Position numbers and translations under genes: made by a program
Shown here: positions 36,774 to 44,502 of the stretch, in pieces
Numbering within the stretch: the first letter of the stretch is position 1
Layout: each line of letters starts with the position of its first letter
Assembly: GCA_937959265.1 (NCBI GenBank)
Contig: CALGMA010000026.1
Location: 53,369 to 117,368 of the forward strand
Length of the DNA stretch: 64,000 nucleotides
Direction: 5' to 3'
Source of the DNA: an uncultured Anaerolineae bacterium
Lineage (GTDB): Bacteria > Chloroflexota > Anaerolineae > J036 > Brachytrichaceae
The notes under the pieces: model-generated
Told to the model about the DNA's origin: nothing
What the model saw: only the letters and a program-made list of their open reading frames with translations
Database searches by the model: none

Positions 36774-37777
36774 ATCGCCTCCTTCGCCCGCTCGCGCGCG
36801 ACGACGTGACAGGCCACGCGCATGCCCTCGCCGACTGCCGCCAGCGGCGGGACGCTGACCTCGCACATCCCTTCCTCGAACAGCGGACAGCGCGGATGGA
36901 ACGAACACCCGCTCGGGATGTTCAGCAGGCTGGGGATGTCCAGGCTGCGCAGTTGGATGCGCTCCTTCGTCCGAGTGATGCGCGGGTCAGCCTCCGGGAT
37001 CGCCGAGAGCAGGGCGCGGGTGTAGGGATGTTGCGGGTGATTGATGATCTGCGGCGTGTAGCCGATCTCGATCACGCGGCCCAGGTACATTACGGCGATC
37101 CGGCCTTCCCAGGCGAAGTGCTTGGCCACGGCCAGGTCGTGCGTGATAAAGATGAACGTCACGCCCAGGTCGCGCTTCAGCCGGCTGAGCATGTTGAGCA
37201 GGCTGACGCGGATCGAGACGTCTACCATTGAGACTGCCTCATCGGCAACGATCACTTTGGGCGATACGGTGAGCGCGCGGGCCACGGACACGCGCTGGCG
37301 CTGGCCACCGCTGAGCTGGTGGGGATACTTGTCTAGGAAGTCGTCGGGGGGCGTCATGTCCACCGTGCGCAACAAATCGCGCACGCGCGCACGCGCTTGT
37401 TTATGATCGGCGGCGATGCCGTGTTGCAACAGCGGCGCGCTCATGATGCCGTACACCGTGTGCACCGGGTTGAGCGACGCGTAGGGGTCCTGATGGATGA
37501 TCTGCACGGCCAGGCGATAACGCCGGAATGCCTCCTTGTCCATCGCCCAGATATTCTGGCCGGCGTAGCGCACTGCGCCGCCGGAAGGATGGATGAGCCC
37601 GGCGATCATTTTGCCTGTGGTGGTCTTGCCACAGCCGCTCTCGCCCACCAGGCACACGACCTCGCCTTCTTGGACGGCCAGCGACACGTCGTCCACGGCT
37701 TTCACTTGCTTGCGGCGCTGCTCGAAGACGCGCGAAACGTGATCGAGTTCGATGATGGGCACAGCGTTTGCCGTCAT
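36770..37777 (-). CDS. Oligopeptide-type ABC transporter ATP-binding protein (OppF-like)
   Basis: One of two ATPases that power the importer. The 335-aa product has Walker A GESGCGKTT near residue 48, the ABC signature LSGGQRQRVSVARAL near 155, a Walker B with unusual sequence VIVADEAVSMVD (Ala-Asp-Glu-Ala), and the His of FIFITHDLAVAKHFA. The C-terminal Opp-type extension with CSFHPRCPLFEEGMCEVSVPPL is present; its cysteines can hold an iron-sulfur cluster in some relatives. ATG 37777 overlaps the OppD-like stop by 4 nt (ATGA) and has GAGGTGA upstream. ABC ATPases usually read DEPxSxxD at Walker B, so the Pro-to-Ala change is mild. Confidence 0.92.
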   Translation of the reverse strand: MTANAVPIIELDHVSRVFEQRRKQVKAVDDVSLAVQEGEVVCLVGESGCGKTTTGKMIAGLIHPSGGAVRYAGQNIWAMDKEAFRRYRLAVQIIHQDPYASLNPVHTVYGIMSAPLLQHGIAADHKQARARVRDLLRTVDMTPPDDFLDKYPHQLSGGQRQRVSVARALTVSPKVIVADEAVSMVDVSIRVSLLNMLSRLKRDLGVTFIFITHDLAVAKHFAWEGRIAVMYLGRVIEIGYTPQIINHPQHPYTRALLSAIPEADPRITRTKERIQLRSLDIPSLLNIPSGCSFHPRCPLFEEGMCEVSVPPLAAVGEGMRVACHVVARERAKEAM

Positions 37778-38784
37778 GGTTTCACCTCTTGCCAATGCCA
37801 GCAAGCCGCAAGTTGATCGTCGCCGACCCGCTCAAGCCGGGGCTCTTGGCTGCGGCACTGGTCGGTGGCGTATGGACAGCGCGGATGGAAGGCGCAGCCG
37901 AGTGGGGGGTTGATGAGGTCTGGCGGCGAGCCGGGAATGGAGGCCAGCGGATGTATCTCTCCGGTGACGGTGGGCACGGCACGGGTGAGGGCCAGCGTAT
38001 AGGGATGGCGGGGTCGCTCGAAGATGTCGTATACGTTGCCAATCTCGACGATGGCCCCAGCATACACCGTTGCTACGCGGTCGGCCAGCTCGGCTGCCAG
38101 CGACAGGTCGTGTGAGATAAAGATGAGCGAGAAGTCCAGTTGCGTCCGTAGCCGGCGCAATACCTCGATCACCGAACGCTGGGTGAGGATGTCCAGCGCC
38201 GTGGTCGGTTCGTCGAGGATGATGACCTGTGGCTGCAGCAGCAATCCCAGCGCAATGAGCACACGCTGGCGCATGCCGCCGCTGAGTTCGTGGGGGAAGG
38301 AGTGCATCACCCGTTGCGGGTCGAGTTGCACCATTTTGAGCAGCTCGACGGCGCGCTCGCGCACGGCCCTGGCGTTGGACATGCCGTGGGCGTGAGCCGT
38401 GTCGAGGAACTGCGCCTCGATGCGCAGCACCGGATTGAGCGCGTTCTGCGCGCCTTGGAAGACCATCGCGCACTCTTGCCAGCGGAAGCGGCGCAGTTCT
38501 TCGGGGGTCAGGGCGAGCACGTCCTGCGATGTCCCGTTGCGATAGTACATGATGCGGCCCTGTTTGATGCGCGCGGCCTTGGGCAACAGCCGCACCAGCG
38601 CCAGCCCCAGCGTGGTCTTGCCGGAGCCGCTCTCGCCGATCAGCGCCAGGGTCTCGCCGCGCCGCAGTTCGAAGCTCACGCCGCGCACGGCCTTGACCAC
38701 GCCGCGCCGCGCCGGATACTCCACCCACAGGTCTTCCACCATGAGCGCCGGTTCGCCCGTTCCCTTCGCGTTCCCGACCGTCAT
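37774..38784 (-). CDS. Oligopeptide-type ABC transporter ATP-binding protein (OppD-like)
   Basis: The second ATPase, 336 aa from ATG 38784 (MTVGNAKGTGEPALMVEDLWVEYPARRG). Walker A is GESGSGKTTLGLALVRLLP near residue 50, the signature LSGGMRQRVLIALGLL near 165, Walker B VIILDEPTTALD, and the H-loop FISHDLSLAAELADR. The C-terminal Opp-type motif CAFHPRCPYATDQCRSQEP is present. The track start at 39024 would extend into the permease gene and encodes unlikely sequence. It overlaps the next ATPase by 4 nt and follows the OppC-like permease by 68 nt. Confidence 0.92.
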   Translation of the reverse strand: MTVGNAKGTGEPALMVEDLWVEYPARRGVVKAVRGVSFELRRGETLALIGESGSGKTTLGLALVRLLPKAARIKQGRIMYYRNGTSQDVLALTPEELRRFRWQECAMVFQGAQNALNPVLRIEAQFLDTAHAHGMSNARAVRERAVELLKMVQLDPQRVMHSFPHELSGGMRQRVLIALGLLLQPQVIILDEPTTALDILTQRSVIEVLRRLRTQLDFSLIFISHDLSLAAELADRVATVYAGAIVEIGNVYDIFERPRHPYTLALTRAVPTVTGEIHPLASIPGSPPDLINPPLGCAFHPRCPYATDQCRSQEPRLERVGDDQLAACWHWQEVKP

Positions 38785-38852
38785 CGTCTCGCCATTCCTC
38801 ACTTCCGACTTCTCCCTTCTCCTGCCCTCTGACTTCTGTTCCCTGCCCCTGG

Positions 38853-39731
38853 TTACACGCCCGCTCGCAATCGCGGGTTGAAGATTTCTTCTAACGAGCG
38901 GGTGAACAGCACCAGCGAAAGCTGGAACAGCGCAATCGCCGCCACCGGCGCCATGATGTTCAGGAAGCTGTCTCTGAAGAAGATCGCGCCGCGCGTCCAG
39001 GCCAGTTGGATCGTCACTGCCCAACTGTTGTTGTCAGAGAACGATAGCAGGCCGAGGAACACCAGACCGCCCTGGGCATAGACCGCAGCAGTCATAGCGA
39101 ACACCAGGCTGATGGCGATATAGCTCATCATGTTGGGCAGGATTTCTTTGAAGATGATGTGCCGGTTGCTCAGGCCGAGCGAGCGCGCCGCTTCGACGTA
39201 GTCGCGTTGGCGCAGCGAGAGCACCTGAGAGCGAATGGCGCGCGTCAATGTCGCCCATGACAATAGCGCCAGGATGAATGACAGCAGCCAGACGTCGTTC
39301 AATTTGATCTGCGTGGCCAGCACGGCGAGCAGCGGAAAGGTGGGGATGGCGAGCCAGAAGTCGGTCACCGCCATGATGGCCGAATCCACGGCGCCGCCCA
39401 GCAGCGCGCTGGTCGAGCCGAGCACGACGGCGATCAGCGTGCTGATCGCGCCGGTGAGGAAGGCGATGACGATCACGTCGCGCCCGCCGTGCACCACCAA
39501 CGAGAAGATGTCACGGCCCTGGAAGTCGGTGCCGAGGATGTGTTCGGCAGAGGGCGGGTTGTAGATTTTGTCCACGCGCGAGGTCTTGTCCAGCGGCACG
39601 AACCGCGGCATGACGAAGGCCAGGAATATGAAGAACACCAGCCCGATGAAGCCGAGAAACCCGGCCTTGTTGCGGGCGATCAGCCTGAGCGTTTGACCCA
39701 TCCAGTTGGCGATGTTTCTCAAGAACGTCAT
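38853..39731 (-). CDS. Oligopeptide-type ABC transporter permease (OppC-like)
   Basis: A 292-aa inner permease with an N-terminal helix (ARNKAGFLGFIGLVFFIFLAF), an extracytoplasmic loop (HILGTDFQGRDIFSLVVHGGRD, typical of OppC) and five further helices. The EAA-like coupling segment reads YVEAARSLGLSNRHIIFKEILPN. Its ATG overlaps the stop of the OppB-like gene by 4 nt, so the two permeases are translationally coupled. It partners the upstream permease in one heterodimeric channel. Confidence 0.93.
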   Translation of the reverse strand: MTFLRNIANWMGQTLRLIARNKAGFLGFIGLVFFIFLAFVMPRFVPLDKTSRVDKIYNPPSAEHILGTDFQGRDIFSLVVHGGRDVIVIAFLTGAISTLIAVVLGSTSALLGGAVDSAIMAVTDFWLAIPTFPLLAVLATQIKLNDVWLLSFILALLSWATLTRAIRSQVLSLRQRDYVEAARSLGLSNRHIIFKEILPNMMSYIAISLVFAMTAAVYAQGGLVFLGLLSFSDNNSWAVTIQLAWTRGAIFFRDSFLNIMAPVAAIALFQLSLVLFTRSLEEIFNPRLRAGV

Positions 39732-40819
39732 TTCGTTTCTCCCTGGCCCAGGCGGATGCGCGGGTCGAGCCGGCTGTACAACAGGTCGGCGATCAAGTTG
39801 GCCATGATCACCGAGATGGTGATGATTAGAAAGATGCCCTGCATCACCGGGTAGTCGCGCTGGTTGATGGCTTTGATCAGTTGCTGGCCGATGCCCTGAT
39901 ACACGAAGATGGCCTCGATCAACACCGAGCCACCGAAGACGAAGCCGATGCTAATGGCGAGCTGGGTGAACAGCGGCAGTGAAGCGTTGCGCCCAACGTA
40001 TGAGGTCATGATGCGCCCATCCTTCAGGCCGCGCGCCCGTGCCACGGTCACGTAGTCCTCTTCCAGTGTGGCGATCGTGCTGCTCTTCATGGCCAGCATC
40101 CAGCCGCCAATCGTGGTGAGCACATAGACGGAGATGGGCAGCGCAGCGTGATACAGCACGTCCAGGAAGAAGTGCAGCGTGAAGCCAGGTTGCACGCCGG
40201 GTGAGATCGAGCCGCGCATGCTGGCGATGTTGATGATCTTCAACTGCGGCCCCAGCACCACCAGCAAGATGATCGCGATCAGGTAATTCGGCACCGAGCT
40301 GACCAGCGACGCGAAGGTCGAGAACGCATAGTCAATCGGCGTCTCGCGTCGGTAGGCCATCAACATGCCCAGCGCCACACCAAAGATGAAGCTGATCAGC
40401 AGCGACGTGCCGACGCTGAACAACGTCCACGGCAGGAATTGGCGGATGATGTCGGCCACGTAGGTGCCCTTCGAACGATATGATTGTCCCAGGTCGCCGC
40501 GCAGCAAGTTGCCCAGATACTCCAGGTATTGCCGGCCTAGCGGTGCGTCGAGGTCAATCGCAAACAGCGCCGAGGCCTGATCGCGCGCCTCCTGGTACGA
40601 CATGCCATACATCGCAATCTGTTCCTGGATGAAGATCTCGACGGGATTGCTGGGCATCAATCGGATCAGGAAGAACGTCGCCGTTATCACGGCGAAGATC
40701 GTGATCAGCGCCTTCACCAAGCGACGGAAGACGTAGTTGCGAAAGATGCGCTGGAGTACGCCGGGGCGCGCCTGTTCCCCCGGCAAGCTGACGGGAATCG
40801 GAGCAGTTTGAACGGCCAT
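39728..40819 (-). CDS. Oligopeptide-type ABC transporter permease (OppB-like)
   Basis: A 363-aa permease. The first helix is KALITIFAVITATFFLIRLMPSNPVEIF, characteristic of OppB/DppB, followed by NLLRGDLGQSYRSKGTYVADII and five more helices. The EAA-like segment is DYVTVARARGLKDGRIMTSYVGRNA. The N-terminus has a short extra cytoplasmic stretch (MAVQTAPIPVSLPGEQARPG). It heads the transporter genes after the DeoR regulator, from which it is separated by 131 bp holding a 9-bp hairpin at 40909. Confidence 0.93.
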   Translation of the reverse strand: MAVQTAPIPVSLPGEQARPGVLQRIFRNYVFRRLVKALITIFAVITATFFLIRLMPSNPVEIFIQEQIAMYGMSYQEARDQASALFAIDLDAPLGRQYLEYLGNLLRGDLGQSYRSKGTYVADIIRQFLPWTLFSVGTSLLISFIFGVALGMLMAYRRETPIDYAFSTFASLVSSVPNYLIAIILLVVLGPQLKIINIASMRGSISPGVQPGFTLHFFLDVLYHAALPISVYVLTTIGGWMLAMKSSTIATLEEDYVTVARARGLKDGRIMTSYVGRNASLPLFTQLAISIGFVFGGSVLIEAIFVYQGIGQQLIKAINQRDYPVMQGIFLIITISVIMANLIADLLYSRLDPRIRLGQGETK

Positions 40820-40908
40820 GCGTTACGCACTCATGCAGTGATCGGCGCAAGCGCAGCAGCATGCGTTTCGCCCGCGCCATGTGCCAAACGGGTGAATCGA
40901 ATTGCGAT

Positions 40909-40933
40909 GCTCGCGTGATATTAGCACGCGGGC
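40909..40933. repeat. Hairpin between the DeoR gene and the OppB-like gene
   Basis: GCTCGCGTG (40909-40917) and CACGCGGGC (40925-40933) pair over 9 bp with one wobble and a 7-nt AT-rich loop. No T-run follows, so it may be a weak attenuator or an mRNA stabiliser rather than a terminator. Confidence 0.4.
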
Positions 40934-40950
40934 TTTCCTCCGACAAACGC

Positions 40951-41736
40951 TCATGCGATGATCGTGTGAATGCCGAGCGCGCGTACGCCCTCGACGAAGG
41001 GCGCTGGTGCGCCGGCGTCGGTGATCAGGGTGTGGATCGCCGAGAGCGGCGCGACGAACGCCGCGGCAGCGCGTCCGCACTTGGTGTGATCGGCCAGCAG
41101 GATCACTTCGCGCCCGATCTTCAGGATGGCGCGGTCGGTCAGCGTCTCCTGCAAGTCAGTGTTCGTCAGGCCGTGTTGCAAGTCTACGCCGTAGATGCCG
41201 ATGAAAACTTTATCTGCGCGTACTTCGGCCAGCGCCTGTTGGGCGATATGGCCGATGAGCGACATCTCGCTGCGGTTGAGCACGCCGCCCAGCGCAACCA
41301 GGTTGATTCCCGGCGCGCCGGCCAGCACGTTGAGCACTGGCAGGGAGTTGGTGATGACGTTCAGTCGCCTGGCCGAGCGCAGATGCAACGCGACTTCGAG
41401 TACCGTGCTGCCGCTGCTCAGGAAGATCGTCTCGCCCTCGTTGACCAGTGCCGCCGCTGCCGCGCCAATGCGCGCTTTCTCGCTGGCTTGCTCGGCGGAG
41501 CGGGGCAGGGTGCGGGGCCGACGAAGCTCGTCGCTCTGCTGCCCGTCTGGCGAAAGCGCCACCGCGCCGCCATGTACGCGCTTGATCTTGCCCTGCTTCG
41601 CCAGCGCGTCCAAGTCGCGCCGCGCGGTGGCGAGGCTGACCGTGAAGGCATCGCATAGCTCATGCATGCTCACCCGTTGCTGTTGCTGGATGAACTGCAC
41701 CATGCGGCGATGTCGCTCTAAGGTCGAAGAAGCCAT
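40951..41736 (-). CDS. DeoR/GlpR-family transcriptional regulator
   Basis: A 261-aa regulator. The N-terminal winged helix is MASSTLERHRRMVQFIQQQQRVSMHELCDAFTVSLATARRDLDALAKQGKIKRVHGGAV, the classical DeoR pattern. The C-terminal sugar-phosphate sensor domain carries IFLSSGSTVLEVALHL and VFIGIYGVDLQHGLTN. DeoR proteins mostly repress catabolic and transport operons and respond to phosphorylated sugars or sugar acids. It sits between the SelA-like/amidohydrolase genes and the Opp-type operon, all on the same strand, so it probably regulates both. A good promoter overlapped by 11-bp repeats lies upstream. Confidence 0.92.
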   Translation of the reverse strand: MASSTLERHRRMVQFIQQQQRVSMHELCDAFTVSLATARRDLDALAKQGKIKRVHGGAVALSPDGQQSDELRRPRTLPRSAEQASEKARIGAAAAALVNEGETIFLSSGSTVLEVALHLRSARRLNVITNSLPVLNVLAGAPGINLVALGGVLNRSEMSLIGHIAQQALAEVRADKVFIGIYGVDLQHGLTNTDLQETLTDRAILKIGREVILLADHTKCGRAAAAFVAPLSAIHTLITDAGAPAPFVEGVRALGIHTIIA

Positions 41737-41782
41737 AGCGCGCTCCGGCAGATTGACCTGATATAGATCGCTGCCTTGAGCC

Positions 41783-41844
41783 AGAGTACGCTAAATTTGA
41801 GCGGTTGTCAATCATTAGATGGATAATTGATCGAAAATTGAGCG
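41783..41844 (-). promoter_or_regulatory. Promoter and repeat operator of the DeoR-Opp operon
   Basis: On the minus strand TTGACA (41811-41806), a 17-bp spacer and TACTCT (41788-41783) form a near-consensus promoter about 40 bp before the DeoR start. Read on the plus strand, three related 11-mers occur: AAATTTGAGCG (41793), ATAATTGATCG (41823) and AAAATTGAGCG (41834). The last two are directly adjacent, and the first lies in the promoter spacer. An inverted repeat TCAAT-ATTGA also spans 41808-41830. I infer an autoregulatory binding site. Confidence 0.65.
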
Positions 41845-41872
41845 ATTTGTGTTCTTGAGCAACGCGGCACAG

Positions 41873-42997
41873 TTAAATTTCGCGATCGAGCAGGTGCATG
41901 ACCCGCTCGGTGACGATGCGAACTTCCTCGTCCGTCAGCGTCATCGGGTTGAGCAGGATGCTACTAGCCTCATCCGATGCGCCGACGCTGATGCGGGGGC
42001 TGCCGTCCCATAGCCGGGCGATCAGCTCGTCGCGCGTGATGCCAACGCGGCGTGAGTCAATCCGCACTTCGCAGCGCGGCAAGGGCTGGCCGGCTTCATT
42101 GGGGAATGAGCGCACAGCGCGCACGCCGGGCAGCGCGTTGAACGTCGCGCACCAATCGGCCACCACGCGCTCGTCGCGTTCACGGCGCTCTTCGTGATCG
42201 AGTGCGCTATAGCGTTTCACTGCGGCCAGCAGCCCGACCATTTCCTCTTTGCCCACCTTCATCGGCCGGCCGATGCCGTGGTTCGGGCTGCTGAGCCTGC
42301 GCATGGCTTGGATCAACTCGCGCCGGCCGACGACCAGGCCGGTGGTCTGCGGGCCGCGCAGATCCTTGCCGCCGCTGAAGATGGCGCACGCTGCACCCAT
42401 CTGCGTAAAGCGCCACAGGTTCTCCACCGGCGGCAGTTGAGCCGCAGCATCCACGACTACCGGCACGCCGCGCGCCCGGCACGCTGCGATGACGCACTCG
42501 ATCGGCAAATCGCCTCGGCCGGTGAAGTAGCCCTGAAACCAGACGAACGCCGCCGTGCGCGGGCTGAACGCTGCTTCCAGCTCATCCGGGTCGGTATGTG
42601 TCTCGCCGCCGATCTCGATCACTTTCACACCGGTCTGGCGCACGGCAAAGTCGTAGCCGTTGCGGTGTGAGGTGAACATGATCACCTCGTTCTTGTCGAG
42701 CGCATCGGTGTGGGGCAGGCGCCGCGCCAGTTCCCGGTCGCCGCCTGAGACGCACGCGGCGACGGCGAGCATGATGCCCGCAGCCGCGCCGGTGGTGACC
42801 ATCGCTGCCTCGTTGCCGGTCAGCGCGGCAAGCCTTTCGCCCACGCGGTCATGCAATTCTTCGAGATCCACATGGAAGCGCGCTGCGTCCTCCATCGCGG
42901 CGATCACTTCCGGCGGCATCACGCTGCCGCCCAGCTTCGTCAGTGTGGCGTTGGCGTTAATCACCGGCTGAACGCCCAGGTCGTCATAGATGCTCAT
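41873..42997 (-). CDS. SelA-like PLP-dependent enzyme
   Basis: A 374-aa PLP enzyme of the fold-type I group related to selenocysteine synthase. MSIYDDLGVQPVINANATLTKLGGSVMPPEVIAAM is the typical SelA-like N-terminus. TGAAAGIMLAVAACVSG fits cofactor-phosphate binding, VVVDAAAQLPP carries the Asp that pairs with the pyridine, and SGGKDLRGPQTTGLVVG carries the Schiff-base Lys near residue 215. Such proteins include D-glucosaminate-6-phosphate ammonia-lyase-type enzymes and are not true SelA. It lies 78 nt after an amidohydrolase of a type often found next to this family. Confidence 0.88.
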   Translation of the reverse strand: MSIYDDLGVQPVINANATLTKLGGSVMPPEVIAAMEDAARFHVDLEELHDRVGERLAALTGNEAAMVTTGAAAGIMLAVAACVSGGDRELARRLPHTDALDKNEVIMFTSHRNGYDFAVRQTGVKVIEIGGETHTDPDELEAAFSPRTAAFVWFQGYFTGRGDLPIECVIAACRARGVPVVVDAAAQLPPVENLWRFTQMGAACAIFSGGKDLRGPQTTGLVVGRRELIQAMRRLSSPNHGIGRPMKVGKEEMVGLLAAVKRYSALDHEERRERDERVVADWCATFNALPGVRAVRSFPNEAGQPLPRCEVRIDSRRVGITRDELIARLWDGSPRISVGASDEASSILLNPMTLTDEEVRIVTERVMHLLDREI

Positions 42998-43075
42998 GGT
43001 GAGGTTGGGGGTTAAGGGTTAGGCAGGATCATGGGTTCGTCTCGTTGATCCCCTCGCCCGGTCGGGTCGTTGCTG

Positions 43076-44311
43076 TCAGGAGGGAATCACCCAATACTCC
43101 GGCGGCGCGGCGGTCCATTCGGGCGCGCTCAGCCCGCCGATGTCGAAGACGATCTCGCCGGCGCGAATCGTCAGGAGGCATTCCAGCTTTCGGTCGCCGG
43201 TGAGCCTGGCGCGTCCGCAGTCAACGAAGCCAAACCGACCGGTGTGCAGCTCGAAGACGGCGACATCGGCGCACGCGCCGACGCCCAGATGACCTAGCTC
43301 GGGATGGCCGATTTGGTGAGCCGGGTTCGCCGTGCTCATCTTGATCACGTCGTAGAGCGGCACGCCGGCGTTCAGGATCTTGCTCATCGTAGTCTGCATG
43401 TCTACCACGACGCCGTGCACATTGCGGATATGAAGGTCGGTGCTGATCGAGTCCGGCGGGAAGCCGCCCTGGATGGCGGGCACGGCGCTGCGGAACCAGA
43501 AGCTGGCCGCGCCGTGGCCGACGTCGAAGATCACCCCGCGCGCCCGCGCCTCGAACATGAAAGCGTTGACCCTGCCGGCCTTGTTGATGATGGGGAATTG
43601 CTGGGCATAGACGTGCGTGTGGATGTCGCCGGGCCGCGCCTTCTTCAAGATCAGCTCTTCATAGCTGCGCTCCGGTGGTCGTGGCCAGAAGTCATACATC
43701 ACATGCCGGCCGCACAGCTCGGCGGCCTTGATCGCTTGATCTGCGGCTGCCCAGGGCGTGTGCAACGTGTCCCATGGCTGGTGCGTCCAGTAGTGTGCGG
43801 TCTTGATGCCGATGCAAATGTCAGGGTAGGTGATCACGGCTTCGGCGGCGCGCTCGGCGTCGAATGTGCGCGGGTCTTGCTCCCAGTCGCCCAACATGCC
43901 GTTATCGCTAATGTTGACGTAGGCGAAGATGCGCGTCTTGGCGCGATCAATAACCGTTTCTTTGAAGTGCCGGATGTGATTCGCGCCGGCAGTTCCGGTA
44001 TCCACCACTGTAGTCACACCGCTGCGGAAGGTGTGCGCGTCGGCCAGCACGCTCAGGCCTTCCGGCGCACCCTCCGGTGCGCGCGTGTGGTAGGCGTGCA
44101 TGTGGATGTCGAGGATGCCGGGTGTGACGTAGCGGCCAGAGACGTCAATCACCTGAGCGGCCAACGCCGGAGCGATGTCCGGCTCGACGGCGGCGATTCG
44201 GCCGTTCGCGATGGCCACGTCGCGTTTGCCATCCAGCCCGTTCTTCGGGTCAATCACATGCCCACCCTTGAGTAGGAGAGCATAGGGCGGCTGCGATATA
44301 TCAAGCGTCAT
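43076..44311 (-). CDS. Amidohydrolase/deacetylase family metallohydrolase
   Basis: A 411-aa amidohydrolase-superfamily enzyme. The first metal pair is in GILDIHMHAYHTR near residue 75, further metal ligands are probably in IHTHVYAQ and FDVGHGAASF, and the Asp in ISTDLHIRN near 285. The protein starts and ends with the small beta domain (GGHVIDPKNGLDGKRDVAIANGRIAAV, and a C-terminal GEIVFDIGGL). Members of this group hydrolyse acylated small acids such as N-acyl or O-acyl carboxylates; the substrate here is unknown. It precedes the SelA-like gene in the same orientation. A weak -10 (TAAACT) lies about 7 nt before ATG 44311. Confidence 0.85.
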   Translation of the reverse strand: MTLDISQPPYALLLKGGHVIDPKNGLDGKRDVAIANGRIAAVEPDIAPALAAQVIDVSGRYVTPGILDIHMHAYHTRAPEGAPEGLSVLADAHTFRSGVTTVVDTGTAGANHIRHFKETVIDRAKTRIFAYVNISDNGMLGDWEQDPRTFDAERAAEAVITYPDICIGIKTAHYWTHQPWDTLHTPWAAADQAIKAAELCGRHVMYDFWPRPPERSYEELILKKARPGDIHTHVYAQQFPIINKAGRVNAFMFEARARGVIFDVGHGAASFWFRSAVPAIQGGFPPDSISTDLHIRNVHGVVVDMQTTMSKILNAGVPLYDVIKMSTANPAHQIGHPELGHLGVGACADVAVFELHTGRFGFVDCGRARLTGDRKLECLLTIRAGEIVFDIGGLSAPEWTAAPPEYWVIPS

Positions 44312-44444
44312 GATGGGGAGTTTAGAACATGATCGAAAGCCGCATATTGCTCCCCTGCAGCGACAACGATCAGCGCTTCACCTCTCACGAAACGAGTTTT
44401 GGACGTGCGCTTGCGGCTCACGGTTGAGCCTGATCAGTTTTGGC

Positions 44445-44474
44445 TTGACCGGCATTGCGCGGCGAAATTAAAAT
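44445..44474 (+). promoter_or_regulatory. Sigma-70-type promoter of acs
   Basis: TTGACC (44445-44450), an 18-bp spacer and TAAAAT (44469-44474) precede the acs start by about 28 bp. A Shine-Dalgarno sequence CTGGAGG lies between promoter and ATG, so this gene has an ordinary leader, in contrast to the many leaderless candidates. Confidence 0.65.
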
Positions 44475-44502
44475 CTCGGCAATTCTCAAGCTGGAGGCCA
44501 CG

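Noticed and set aside
41873-42997. True selenocysteine synthase (SelA)
   Set aside because: It is shorter than SelA and lies beside an amidohydrolase with no selB or tRNA-Sec in the window, so it is a paralogue.
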